From the NCBI RefSeq assembly GCF_001514195.1, contig NZ_KQ948737.1:310001-374000 (forward strand): a stretch of 64,000 nt of DNA, in the 5' to 3' direction. The stretch comes from Streptomyces griseorubiginosus (GTDB taxonomy: Bacteria > Actinomycetota > Actinomycetes > Streptomycetales > Streptomycetaceae). A model generated the notes under the pieces. The model searched no databases. It saw only the letters and a program-made list of their open reading frames with translations, and was not told the origin of the DNA. This document shows, one piece after another, positions 25,133-35,200 of this stretch (its first letter is position 1; each line of letters starts with the position of its first letter). Position numbers and translations under genes: made by a program.

Positions 25133-27469
25133 TCAGGCAGAATGCGGCGGCGCGGGTGCCGGGACGCGGGCGCTGTTCGGCGTGCCTGGCGCGGCGAGGA
25201 GCCGGGTCGTCCGGCGGACGCGGTCCCGGCGCTGCTCCTGCTCACCGTGCGGCGCCGCGCGCCGTTGTCCCAGCGCCCGCGCCACGCTCTCGCGCAGCCG
25301 GGCGCGGTCGCAGCCGCTCAGTTCGCCGAGCAGGACCTCCTGGACGAGTTCGTCGTGGAAGGAGAGCAGAAAGGGGGGCTGCGCCGCACGACGGAGCAGC
25401 CCGCACCGGGTCGCCGTCCCGATGGCCGACTCCACGTCGGTGCGGGCGCCCATCACGTCGTCGACCAGGTCGAATGCAAAGGCGGAGCCGAGCGTGGAGC
25501 AGCAGCGCAGGACGTCGAGCACCGGCCCCGGCAGCCCCGCAAGGCGCCGTCCGAGTGCCTGCCGGACGCCGAGCGGCACGTCGGCGAGGGCGTTCTGGAC
25601 GGCCGTACGGTCCCCCAGCAGACCGGGGTCGCCGACGGCCGCGATGAACTGGTGCAGGAAGTACGGGTTGCCGCGGCTGCGGCCGTGCAGCAGCCCGAGC
25701 ACGTCGTCGGGCACGTCTGCGGCGGTGTGCCCCGCCACGAGTTCGCGGGTGTCCCAGGGGGACAGTCCCCCGAGCCGCACACTGCGAGTCCGTGAGTCCC
25801 CGAGTGCTTCCGCGACCGCGTTCCCGCCCATGAAGTCAGCGGCGACCGCGGTGTCGTCGGCGGTGACGACGATGCTCAGCGGTTCGCAGTGCAGCCGGGT
25901 GCGCAGCAGTCCGAGCAGTTCCAGGGAGGACTCGTCGGCCTGGTCGAGATCTTCGAGCACGACGACCAGGGGGTCGTCGGCGGCGAGCGAGAGCAGGGTC
26001 TCGCACATGGCGTCCTGGGTGAGGAAACGGGCGCGCGCCGAGGGAGCGTCGCTGTTCACCGTCCGCAGGCCCGACTCGGGGGTGAGGATCAGCGGGGCCA
26101 GCAGGCTGCCGAAGCGGGCCTCGGCCTTGCGGAACGCCTCAGGGCGTGAGACCGCGAGCTGCCGGAAGATCTGCGCCCACACCCAGTACGCGGGAACACC
26201 CTCACCTGCGGTACAGCGGCCCCAGACCACCTCCTGGAGCAACTCCTGCAACCCGCGGGCCAGTTCCTGCACCAACTCGGTCTTGCCGACCCCTAACTCC
26301 CCCAGCACGGCGGTCAGATGGCTGCCGCCTTCCAGGGCGTCGAGCACATGGCCACCGAGGACGGCTAGTTCACGGTCCCGGCCCACGAGGGCTCCCCGGC
26401 TCCGGGCGCCCCGGGGCGGGCGAAGTGTTCGGGAGCCGCTCCTGTCGACCGTGCCACCGCCGAACACAGGTCGGCGGGGCCTGCGGAGACGTCGTTCGGG
26501 CAGGGGCGTGGGAACGTCGGCCGAGGGGGCCGGTGCGGGTTCCGGGGGGTTCGCAGGCGTCTCGGCGGGTGGCGGTGAGGCCGGGGCCGCGCTGCGATCG
26601 GTTGTCACGCAGGATCCGGCCGACAGCGGCGGCTCGCTGACGGGGAGGCGCTGGTTCAGTATGTCGGAGTGCACGCGCTGGAGTTCGGCGCCCGGGTCGA
26701 CACCGAGTTCCTCGGCAAGGTGGCGGCGGGTCTGCTCGTAGAGGCGTAAGGACTCCGCTTGGCGCCCCAGGAGGTATAAGCCACTCATCAGGTGGCCCAC
26801 ACAGCGCTCGCGGGTCGGGTTGCGCTGCACTTCCGGGTACAGCGTGGTGACGACGGAGTCCGCCTCGCCGATGGCCAGGCAGGCACCGGCCCTTGTCTCG
26901 ACCGCGGTCAGCCGCAGTTGCTCCAGCCGTTCGTTCTCGTCGGCGATCGGCCCGTACGAGGTGAGCTCGAGATAGGGGTCGCCGCGCCACAGGGCGAGCG
27001 CCCGGGTGAGTTCGTCGCGGGCGCTGCGGAAGCGCTGGTGGGTCAGGTCGCGCCGGCCCCGGTCGACCAGGGTCTCGAAGCGGTGGACGTCCACGAGTTC
27101 GGGGTCGATCTCCAGGACGTAGCCCGGCGAGCGGTGGCGGACCCGGGCCTCGGCACGGCCCTGTTCACCGCCCGACGCCAGCGCGCGGCGCAGATGCGAC
27201 ACATAGGTCTGGAGTGTGGCGATGGGACGGCGGGGCGGCCGACCGGCCCACAGTTCGTCGACCAGCTGCCCGGTCGCGACGACGTTGCCGAGGCGCACCA
27301 GCAACAGGCCCAGCAGGGCGCGGTGACGCAGCGGCCCCAGCGGAAGGGAGCGTCCGGCGTGCAGTGCGGTCAGCGATCCGAAGACGCGCAACTCCCACGG
27401 CGGGATGCTCCCGGTCTCCTTCTCGCCGCTTGTCCGCTCCGGAGTCATACCCGTGAACACATCCGACAT
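25133..27469 (-). CDS. SARP-family pathway activator with AAA ATPase domain
   Basis: This 778-residue protein has an OmpR-like DNA-binding domain (about residues 25-110; LRVFGSLTALHAGRSLPLGPLRHRALLGLLL) and a BTAD domain (about 115-270; VDVHRFETLVDRGRRDL, LYLLGRQAESLRLYEQTRRHLAEELGVDPG). A Pro-rich linker is followed by an AAA domain with Walker A GELGVGKT and Walker B VVVLEDLDQADE. There is no LuxR-type C-terminus. SARPs activate antibiotic clusters through heptamer repeats. At least three TTA codons occur (residues 231, 241 and 392, the last inside Walker A), predicting dependence on the bldA tRNA. ATG 27469 follows AAAGGAAG. It lies between the two divergent operons it probably controls. 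Confidence 0.92.
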   Translation of the reverse strand: MSDVFTGMTPERTSGEKETGSIPPWELRVFGSLTALHAGRSLPLGPLRHRALLGLLLVRLGNVVATGQLVDELWAGRPPRRPIATLQTYVSHLRRALASGGEQGRAEARVRHRSPGYVLEIDPELVDVHRFETLVDRGRRDLTHQRFRSARDELTRALALWRGDPYLELTSYGPIADENERLEQLRLTAVETRAGACLAIGEADSVVTTLYPEVQRNPTRERCVGHLMSGLYLLGRQAESLRLYEQTRRHLAEELGVDPGAELQRVHSDILNQRLPVSEPPLSAGSCVTTDRSAAPASPPPAETPANPPEPAPAPSADVPTPLPERRLRRPRRPVFGGGTVDRSGSRTLRPPRGARSRGALVGRDRELAVLGGHVLDALEGGSHLTAVLGELGVGKTELVQELARGLQELLQEVVWGRCTAGEGVPAYWVWAQIFRQLAVSRPEAFRKAEARFGSLLAPLILTPESGLRTVNSDAPSARARFLTQDAMCETLLSLAADDPLVVVLEDLDQADESSLELLGLLRTRLHCEPLSIVVTADDTAVAADFMGGNAVAEALGDSRTRSVRLGGLSPWDTRELVAGHTAADVPDDVLGLLHGRSRGNPYFLHQFIAAVGDPGLLGDRTAVQNALADVPLGVRQALGRRLAGLPGPVLDVLRCCSTLGSAFAFDLVDDVMGARTDVESAIGTATRCGLLRRAAQPPFLLSFHDELVQEVLLGELSGCDRARLRESVARALGQRRAAPHGEQEQRRDRVRRTTRLLAAPGTPNSARVPAPAPPHSA

Positions 27470-27887
27470 GCGCTTCCTTTGGTCGCAGGAGGAGGCTGTT
27501 GAACAGAGCGGTTTCACACATCAGAAGGGATTACGAAGGATAGCTTTCGGCCACTCGCCCAAGAAGTGGTTGTCCGGCCCTCTACCGGTTCTTTCCCCGA
27601 TGTTTGCGCGGGAGTTTGCAAGTAACGAATCAACCGTCCGAACTCCTATTTTCATTCTCGGACTCAAGCCTCCGATCCCCCCGCCGACCACCTGGATACC
27701 GTGCTGCCGCGAGATCGTAGAACAGGCACTGTGCCGAAAATGTGACGCACCTCGAGACCGATTGCATTCAGCCACCACGTGTCTCGTTGCCGCCCTGGCA
27801 CTCCGTTCCGCGGACCGCCCCCTCCGACCAGTGGCGAAAAGAGAAGCCGGACAAGCCGACGTTCGGACTTCGACTATTCTCGGATTC
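27470..27887. promoter_or_regulatory. Divergent control region between the two regulators
   Basis: These 418 bp are visibly richer in A and T than the flanks and have no credible gene; the open frame through them lacks coding character. An imperfect repeat, ATTCTCGGAnTC, occurs at 27654-27665 and 27876-27887. No SGCAAGS heptamer array like those of the structural operons was found, so the regulators may not be autoregulated in that way. The hexamer TATTCT at 27875-27880 is annotated separately. Confidence 0.55.
27875..27880 (+). promoter_or_regulatory. Candidate -10 element of the AfsR-like gene (leaderless start)
   Basis: TATTCT fits the TAnnnT -10 consensus and ends 8 bp before GTG 27888, which has no ribosome binding site. 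A transcript starting 7-8 nt after the hexamer would begin at the GTG, so leaderless translation is suggested. No good -35 is visible, so an activator may be needed. Confidence 0.5.
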
Positions 27888-30812
27888 GTGTGGTTGACCG
27901 TAATGGGGCCCCTGCGGGCTTGGCATGACGACGAAGAACTCGACCTGGGGCCGGCCAAGCGGCAAGCCCTGCTCGCCCTGCTCCTGGTCCGGTCGGGTCA
28001 GCCGACGAGCCTGAGCACGATCATCGACGTCCTGTGGGGCGACGCACCACCGAGCAGCGCCGCGAACGTCGTCTACCGCCACGCCGCCGCCATCCGCAGA
28101 CTGCTGGAGAGCCAGTTCGGCACCCGCTCGGGCGCGGGCGCCGACAGGTCGTCCGCGACCCGACTGGTACGCGTCTCGGGCGGTTACCGACTGGACGCCT
28201 TCCCCACCACCCTCGACCTGCTGAGGTTCCGCGAACTGCGCGAGGCGGCCGAGGAGACGGCCGGCCCCGGCGCGACGACCGAGCGCCTCCGGCTGCTCAG
28301 CCGCGCGTTAGGCCTGTCCCGGGGCCCTACGGCTGCCGGGATCCCGCCGCACATCGCGCAGCACCCGTACTTCGTGGCGGTCGACAGCGAGTACCTGGCC
28401 GCGGTGAAGGATGCCGCGGCCCTCGCCACCACCCTCGGCGAACAGGCGTCCATTCTCGACATCCTCCAGCCCGCCGCCGCACAGCATCCGCTCGACGAGG
28501 TGCTCCAGGCACACCTCGTGCAGAGCCTCGCCTCGACCGGCCGCCAGGCCGAGGCACTCCAGGCCTACCACCAGGTCCGCACCCGCCTGGACGAACAGCT
28601 CGGCATCGCCCCCGGACCCGAACTCCAGTCCGTCTACCAGGAGATACTGCGCCGGGACACGCCAGGAGCACTCCATCCCGCCGCCGCCCCGCCCAAGCCA
28701 CCGCATCAGCACGCGGACCAACGGCCGCACCCCGTGCGACCCGCCCAACTCCCCCCGGATCTCACGGTTTTCGCGGGACGCACAGCCGAACTGGCCCGGC
28801 TGGACGAACTGTTCCCCGCCGACCTGGCCACCGAGACAGACACCGCACCCGACCGGGCACACCCCCGCCCTACCGTGGCGATCGGCGCCATCGTCGGCAT
28901 GGCAGGGGTCGGCAAGACCACGCTCGCCGTGCACTGGGCCCACCGCGTGGCCCACCGGTTTCCCGACGGGCAGCTGTATCTCAACATGCGCGGCTTCGAC
29001 CCAGGTGGCGCCCAGGTCACCCCCAGCGAGGCCCGACGGACCTTCCTCACCGCGCTCGGCGTCCCGGCCCGGGACATCCCGCCGGGCCAGGACGCCCAGC
29101 TCGGCCTGTACCGCAGCACCGCGGCCGGCCTCCGGCTGCTGATCGTGCTCGACAACGTTGCCGACTCCGACCACGTACGCCCGCTGCTGGCCGGCGCCCC
29201 AGGCACCCTCGTCCTCGTCACCAGCCGCGACCGGCTCAGCGGCCTCGTCGCCACCGACGGCGCCCACCCGCTGATGCTGACCGAGCTGAACCCGGACGAG
29301 GCCCGGCAGGCCCTCGTACGCCGCCTCGGCACCCGCAGGACCGACGCTGAACCCGCGGCCGTCGACGAGATCGCCGCGCACTGCGCCCGGCTGCCCCTCG
29401 CGCTGGCCATCGCCGGCGCCCAGGCCGCACTGTTCCCGGATCGCCGACTCACCTCCATAGCAAGCGAGTTCCGCGGGCGGCCCGCCGCCCTCGACGCGTT
29501 CACCGACACCGACCCCAACGCCGACATCCGCAGCGTCTTCTCCTGGTCCTACCGCAAGCTCGCCCCCGCCACGGCCAGGATGTTCCGGCTGCTGGCCCTC
29601 CACCCCGGGCCCGTCATCGCCGCGAGCACCGCCGCCAGCCTGGCCGGGACAGCCCTGGAACCGACCCGCGAGCTCCTCTCCGAGCTCGTCCGCGCCCATC
29701 TGCTGACCGAGCAGGCCCCGGACCTGTACGTACTGCACGACCTGCTCGGCGCGTACGCCCGGGAACTCCTGCGCACCACCGACCCCGACGACCGACGCGA
29801 GCTGTCCGTGCAGCGCATGCTGGACCACTACGTCCACACCGCTCTCGCGGCGGCGACACGGCTGGCCCCGCACCGGACCGAAGCATGGCCGCTGCCGCCC
29901 CTCCAGCCAGGCACGACCGTGCAGACGCCACCCGACCACGAGAGGGCCGCCGACTGGCTGGACCAGCAGCTGCTGCCCGTCCTGCTCCAGGTCGTAGACC
30001 AGGCCGCGACACACGGACTGCACGCCCACGTCTGCCAGTTGGGGCTGGCCCTGGAACGCCACCTGGACCGGCTCGCCCATTGGGAGCAGCAACTGGCACT
30101 CCAGCGGATCTGTCTGCTGAGCGCCGAGACACAGGGCGACCCGTCCGCCGCCGCACACGCCCACCGGGCACTGGGCTTCGCCCACGGGAGGCTCGGGCAG
30201 CACGACGAGGCACGCACCCATCTCCTGCGCGCGCTCGGCCTGTTCACCGCGGCGGACGACCCACGCGGCCAGGCCGCAACCCATCGCTCCCTCGCCTTCC
30301 GCGCCAACGCCGCCGGGCGACACGACCAGGCCCTCGACCACTACGACCGCGCACTCCCGCTGTACCGGCGCGCCGGGGACACCGTCGGCCAGGGCAGTGT
30401 GTTCAACGAGATCGGCTGGACCCTGATCCTCAAGAGCGACCACCGCGCGGCACTCGACCACTGCGCCCGCGCCATCGAACTGTGCAACAGCGCGGGCGAC
30501 TTGAGCGGCGAGGCAGCCGCGCTGGACAGTCTCGGCTACGCCCACCACCACCTGGGCGAGTACGACCACGCGCTGAAGCACTACCAGCGGGCGCTGACCG
30601 TCTACCGCGAGCTGAAGGACCGCTACCTGGAGGCGGACGTCCTCGTCCACATCGGGCAGGCCCACTCCGCCCGCGGCGAGAGCGACCTGGCTGCAAGGTC
30701 GTGGGAACGCGCACTGCGCATCCTCGACACCCTGCGGCATCCCGACGCGAGCCTGGTGCGCCGCCAGCTCGACGAGGTGCGAGCGATCGCGTCGCGTCCC
30801 GCGCCGCACTGA
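27888..30812 (+). CDS. AfsR-type regulator (BTAD, NB-ARC, TPR)
   Basis: This 974-residue protein has an N-terminal winged helix (LTVMGPLRAWHDDEELDLGPAKRQALLALLL), BTAD (about residues 95-250), an NB-ARC ATPase with P-loop GMAGVGKTTL (about residue 340), LLIVLDNVAD and LPLALAIAG, and a C-terminal TPR array (GDPSAAAHAHRALGFAHGRL and repeats to about 960). AfsR-like proteins integrate signals into secondary-metabolism activation. GTG 27888 gives the normal family N-terminus; ATG 27903 is the alternative. Codon 141 (28308-28310) is TTA. It is divergent from the SARP gene and directly upstream of the rightward operon. Confidence 0.9.
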   Translation: MWLTVMGPLRAWHDDEELDLGPAKRQALLALLLVRSGQPTSLSTIIDVLWGDAPPSSAANVVYRHAAAIRRLLESQFGTRSGAGADRSSATRLVRVSGGYRLDAFPTTLDLLRFRELREAAEETAGPGATTERLRLLSRALGLSRGPTAAGIPPHIAQHPYFVAVDSEYLAAVKDAAALATTLGEQASILDILQPAAAQHPLDEVLQAHLVQSLASTGRQAEALQAYHQVRTRLDEQLGIAPGPELQSVYQEILRRDTPGALHPAAAPPKPPHQHADQRPHPVRPAQLPPDLTVFAGRTAELARLDELFPADLATETDTAPDRAHPRPTVAIGAIVGMAGVGKTTLAVHWAHRVAHRFPDGQLYLNMRGFDPGGAQVTPSEARRTFLTALGVPARDIPPGQDAQLGLYRSTAAGLRLLIVLDNVADSDHVRPLLAGAPGTLVLVTSRDRLSGLVATDGAHPLMLTELNPDEARQALVRRLGTRRTDAEPAAVDEIAAHCARLPLALAIAGAQAALFPDRRLTSIASEFRGRPAALDAFTDTDPNADIRSVFSWSYRKLAPATARMFRLLALHPGPVIAASTAASLAGTALEPTRELLSELVRAHLLTEQAPDLYVLHDLLGAYARELLRTTDPDDRRELSVQRMLDHYVHTALAAATRLAPHRTEAWPLPPLQPGTTVQTPPDHERAADWLDQQLLPVLLQVVDQAATHGLHAHVCQLGLALERHLDRLAHWEQQLALQRICLLSAETQGDPSAAAHAHRALGFAHGRLGQHDEARTHLLRALGLFTAADDPRGQAATHRSLAFRANAAGRHDQALDHYDRALPLYRRAGDTVGQGSVFNEIGWTLILKSDHRAALDHCARAIELCNSAGDLSGEAAALDSLGYAHHHLGEYDHALKHYQRALTVYRELKDRYLEADVLVHIGQAHSARGESDLAARSWERALRILDTLRHPDASLVRRQLDEVRAIASRPAPH

Positions 30813-30819
30813 CCCACCG

Positions 30820-30898
30820 CGCAAGCCGTCCGCAAGGTCTTGCGCCAGCGGACCGCAAGCCGCCCCGCGAGCCCCCGGCAAGGACTGAAGCCCATGCT
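30820..30898 (+). promoter_or_regulatory. SARP-type promoter of the rightward P450-PKS operon
   Basis: Six heptamers run along the plus strand: CGCAAGC (30820), CGCAAGG (30831), CGCCAGC (30843), CGCAAGC (30854), CGCGAGC (30866) and GGCAAGG (30877). Their starts are 11, 12, 11, 12 and 11 bp apart. Nine bases later lies CATGCT (30893-30898). The last four repeats, the 9-bp gap and the hexamer match the leftward operon promoter exactly in layout. It begins 7 bp after the AfsR-like stop codon and ends 39 bp before the P450 start. It is the most likely activator site for the PKS genes. Confidence 0.85.
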
Positions 30899-30937
30899 CA
30901 CCGGAGCAGGGAACCCCGTGGCCAGGAGGGCGCAGTC

Positions 30938-32158
30938 GTGCAGGAAATCCAGGTGACCGAGGAGCTGGACCTCAGCTTCGTCCAGACGCCCCACGAAGTG
31001 CTGAAGCGGCTCCGCGAAGCCGGGCCCGCCGTGAAGGTGATGCTGCCGAACGGCTCACTGGTCTGGATCGTGACCCGCTACGAGGAGGTCAGGCAGGCGC
31101 TCAGCGAGACCCGGCTCAGCAAGTCCTTCAAGGGCCTCAACGAGCTGATGGCCCGGCACACCAAGGAGGGCATGGCGCCCAAGCAGTACGACGAGGCCCT
31201 CGTCGGCCACATGCTGGCCAGCGACCCGCCGGACCACACCCGGATGCGCAGGCTGGTCAACAAGGCCTTCACCCCGCGGCGGGTCGAGGGCATGCGCCCC
31301 ATGCTGGAAGAGCTGACCAGCAGTCTGCTCGACGAGATGGACAAGCACGACGAGATCGACCTCCTGGAGGCGCTCGCCTTCCCCGTGCCGATGGAGCTGC
31401 TGTGCACCCTCCTCGGCGTCCCGCAGGCCGAGCGGCTCGCCTTCGGCCGGTACGCCAGCGTCGTCCTCGCCGACCTCGCCCCCGAGGGATACGAGGAGGC
31501 CACCACGGCGATGCGCGAGTACCTGGTGAAACTCATCCAGGTCAAGCGCGACAACCCCGGCGACGACTTGCTCAGCGCGCTGATCGCGGCCCGCGACGAG
31601 GACGACAAGCTCAGCGAGGGCGAACTGCTCGCCACCATCTACCTGATGTTCTCGGCGGGCACCGAGACCGCCGTCAACCTGATCGGCAACGGCGTGCTGG
31701 CCCTGCTGACACACCCCGAGCAGCTCGCCGCGCTGCGCGCGGACAAGTCGCTGCTGCCGCAGGCCGTCGAGGAGTTCCTGCGCTTCGACGGACCGGTCAA
31801 CCTCGCCACCTTCCGGTTCACGGTGGAACCGGTGACGCTCGGCGATGTGACCATCCCGGTCGGCGAGGTGGTCATGGTGTCGCTGATGGCGGCGAACCGT
31901 GACCCGGAGCGGTTCGACAACCCCGAACTGCTCGACATCACACGGCCGATCGGCGGCCAGATGACCTTCGGGCACGGCATCCACTACTGCATGGGCGCAC
32001 CGCTTGCCCGGCTGGAGGCCGAGATCGCCCTCGGTCAGCTCCTCGACCGCTTCCCCGACCTGACGCTCGCGGTCGACCCCGCCGAGTTGAAGTGGCGGCT
32101 GAGCACCGTCACCCACGGCCTGGACCGGCTGCCTGTGAGGCCGCACGGCGCCGCCTGA
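30938..32158 (+). CDS. Cytochrome P450 (first gene of the rightward operon)
   Basis: This 406-residue P450 of the bacterial macrolide type has a C-helix [18 protein letters not shown], an I-helix [14 protein letters not shown] (Glu-Thr in place of Asp-Thr), VEEFLR and a haem loop [15 protein letters not shown] with Cys351. It probably oxidises the polyketide product; position and order relative to the other P450 are unknown. GTG 30938 has AGGAGGG at 30924-30930. It is separated from pksA by 106 bp containing a strong hairpin. Confidence 0.93.
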   Translation: MQEIQVTEELDLSFVQTPHEVLKRLREAGPAVKVMLPNGSLVWIVTRYEEVRQALSETRLSKSFKGLNELMARHTKEGMAPKQYDEALVGHMLASDPPDHTRMRRLVNKAFTPRRVEGMRPMLEELTSSLLDEMDKHDEIDLLEALAFPVPMELLCTLLGVPQAERLAFGRYASVVLADLAPEGYEEATTAMREYLVKLIQVKRDNPGDDLLSALIAARDEDDKLSEGELLATIYLMFSAGTETAVNLIGNGVLALLTHPEQLAALRADKSLLPQAVEEFLRFDGPVNLATFRFTVEPVTLGDVTIPVGEVVMVSLMAANRDPERFDNPELLDITRPIGGQMTFGHGIHYCMGAPLARLEAEIALGQLLDRFPDLTLAVDPAELKWRLSTVTHGLDRLPVRPHGAA

Positions 32159-32170
32159 CCGCGCACCAGT

Positions 32171-32216
32171 GCACGGCCCGGAGCGAGCTCCGACGAGGAC
32201 CTCGCTCCGGCCGTGC
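32171..32216 (+). terminator. Hairpin between the P450 gene and pksA
   Basis: Arms 32171-32187 and 32201-32216 pair over 16 bp with one bulged base; the loop is 13 nt. There is no T tract. As the genes look like one operon, it may act as a partial terminator, processing site or mRNA stabiliser, lowering PKS expression relative to the P450. Confidence 0.6.
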
Positions 32217-32264
32217 GGTGCGGTGGCCCACAAACGCGATCCGCGAAGGGGAGGAGTGTCCGCT

Positions 32265-35200
32265 ATGGCAGAGGTGACGGTGACGGACTCGACGACGGGC
32301 GCGTGCGGAGACGAGCCCATCGCGGTGACGGGCTCCATGACGGACACGGACGGCCCTGAGCCGATCGCGGTGACGGGCTCCATGACGGACACGGACGACC
32401 CTGAGCCGATCGCGGTGATCGGGATCGCCTGCCGGCTTCCTGGCGCCCCGGATCCGTCCGCCTTCTGGCAGCTCCTGCGCGAAGGCACGGACGCCATCGG
32501 CGTACCCGCCGCGGACCGCCACCCTGCGCAGGACGGAAACGAGCGCCCCGGCGGCTGGCTCGACCGTGTCGACGGCTTCGACGCGGCCTTCTTCGGTGTC
32601 TCCCCGCGCGAGGCACTGGCCATGGACCCCCAGCAGCGACTCGCCCTCGAACTGGGCTGGGAAGCACTGGAGGACGCCGGAATCGCCCCCGACTCGGTCG
32701 GAGGCACCCCCGCAGGCGTCTATGTCGGCGCGATCTCCGACGACTACGCGACCCTGCTGCGCCGTGGCGGCCCACAAGGCATCACCCGGCACATGTTCAC
32801 CGGCACCCAGCGAGGCGTGATCGCCAACCGGCTCTCCTACTCGCTGGGGCTGCGGGGGCCGAGCATGACGGTGGACTGCGGCCAGTCCTCTTCACTGGTC
32901 GCAGTCCATCTGGCCGCCGAGAGCCTGCGCCGGGGCGAGTCGAACCTCGTGCTCGCAGGTGGCGTCCACCTCAATCTCGTCCCCGAGAGCACGGTCGCCG
33001 TCGAACGCTTCGGTGGCCTGTCCCCCGACGCCCGCTGCTTCACCTTCGACGCCCGCGCCAACGGTTTCGTCCGCGGTGAGGGCGGCGCCCTCGTCGTCCT
33101 CAAGCCCCTCACCCGGGCCCTTGCCGACGGCGACCGTGTGTACTGCGTCATCCACGGTTCTGCCGTCAACCACGACGGCGCGGGCGAAAGCCTTGCGGTC
33201 CCCAACGCCGAAGCGCAGCACGAGGTCATCGACGCGGCGCTCGCCGCCGCGGGCGTCCGCCCCGACGCCGTGCAGTACGTCGAACTGCACGGCACCGGCA
33301 CACCGGTCGGCGACCCGATCGAGGCGGCGGCACTGGGCGCTGCGTTCGGCACCGGGCCCAACAGGCCGGTCCCCCTCGCGGTCGGCTCGGCCAAGACGAA
33401 CGTGGGACATCTGGAGGGCGCTGCCGGCGTGGTCGGCCTCGTCAAGACCGCCCTGTCCCTGCACCACCGCGAACTCCCCGCGAGCCTCAACTTCGAGACC
33501 CCCAACCCGGCCATCCCTCTCGACGACCTCAACCTGCGGGTACAGACCGCGAGCGGGCCCTGGCCCCAGGACGACCGCCCGCTGCTCGCCGGCGTATCGG
33601 CGTTCGGCGTCGGCGGCACCAACGCCCACCTCGTCCTGGGCGAAGCCCCCACCCCCACCCTGACGACCGACATCGCGACCGCCCAGACGTCCGGGCCGGT
33701 GCCGCTGGTGGTGTCGGCGGGCAGTACGGCCGCGCTGGCCGCCTACGGAGCGCGGCTCGCCGAGCGTCTGGAAGCCGATGCCGAGCTCCACCTGACCGAC
33801 ATGGCCCATGCGCTGGTCACGACGCGGGCCTTGCTGCCCCACCGGGCAGTGGTGGTCGCCGAGGACCGGGACAGCGCGATCGACGGGCTGCAAGCGCTGG
33901 CCAAGGGGACCCCGCATCCGCAGGTGATCGCCGGAGCGGGGCCAGCGCCGGCGACCGGGCGTGGTCCGGTGTTCGTCTTCCCAGGTCAGGGCTCGCAGTG
34001 GGCCGGCATGGGCGCCGACCTCTACGCAGACAGTCCGGTCTTCCGCGACGCGCTGGACGCCTGCGCCGCCGCCCTCGACCCCCTCACCGGCTGGTCACTG
34101 ATCGACACCCTCACCAGAGACGACGACACCTGGCTGAACCACGTCGAGATGGTCCAGCCCGCCCTCTTCGCCGTCATGACCAGCCTCGCCCGCCTCTGGA
34201 TCTCCCACGACATCCAACCCGCCGCCGTCATCGGCCACTCCCAGGGTGAGATCGCCGCCGCGCACATCGCGGGCATCCTCACCCTCCAGGACGCCGCCCG
34301 CATCGTCACCGTCCGCTCCGCCGCCATGCGCCAACTGGCCGGACACGGCGTCATGGCCACCGTCAGCAAAGACGCCCCCTGGGTCCTCCAACACGCCGAC
34401 GACCGGGTCACCATCGCCGCCCACAACTCCCCCACCACCACCGTCATCAGCACCACCCCCGACACCCTCGACCACCTCACCACCCAGTGGGCTTCCCAGG
34501 GCGTCCGAGTACGCCGGATCAACGTCGACTACGCCAGCCACTCCCCCCAAGTCGACGCCCACCAACACCACATCACCACCGCCCTCGCCGACATCCAGCC
34601 ACACCAAGCGATCATCCCGATGGTCTCCACCGTGACCGGACAGCCGGTTGAGGGCACGGAACTGACCGCCGACTACTGGTACACCAACCTCCGCCACCCC
34701 GTCCGCTTCCACCAAGCACTCACCCACCTGATCAACGAGGGCCACCACACCACCATCGAAACCAGCCCCCACCCCGTCCTCACCCCCGCCATCGACGAAA
34801 CAGCAGAAGCGACCGGGACAGCCGTCAACGCGCTGCACACGCTCCGCCGCAACACCTCGACGCCTTTCGCCACTGTGCTGGCCCACGCCCACACCACCGG
34901 CACCACCCCCAACTGGACGGCACTGTTCCCCACCCCCCAGCACCACACCCCACTCCCCACCTACCCCTTCCAACGCCGCAGCTACTGGCCGGAGTTCATC
35001 GAATCCGCGAGTCCCACCGCGCTGATCACCGAGAGCGAGGAGCAGGAGGAGGACGGCACGAGTTTTGCCCCGACCCCGCAGCTCTCGGAACTACTGAACG
35101 TCGTGCTGAATGAATGCGCCCGGGTGTTGGGACACTCATCCGCTTCCGAAGTCCCGGAACATCTGCCGTTCAAGGAGCTGGGCTTCGACTCCTTCGCGGG

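Noticed and set aside
27405-27887. Extension of the AfsR-like frame 160 residues upstream
   Set aside because: The region is AT-richer and lacks codon bias, and the known family N-terminus begins at GTG 27888.
29885-30937. Extension of the second P450 frame about 350 residues upstream
   Set aside because: It overlaps the AfsR-like C-terminus in another frame; P450 homology and AGGAGGG place the start at 30938.
34660-34975. C-rich tracts that look like simple repeats
   Set aside because: They are codons for Thr, His and Pro in the AT domain and are retained in the two other copies in frame.
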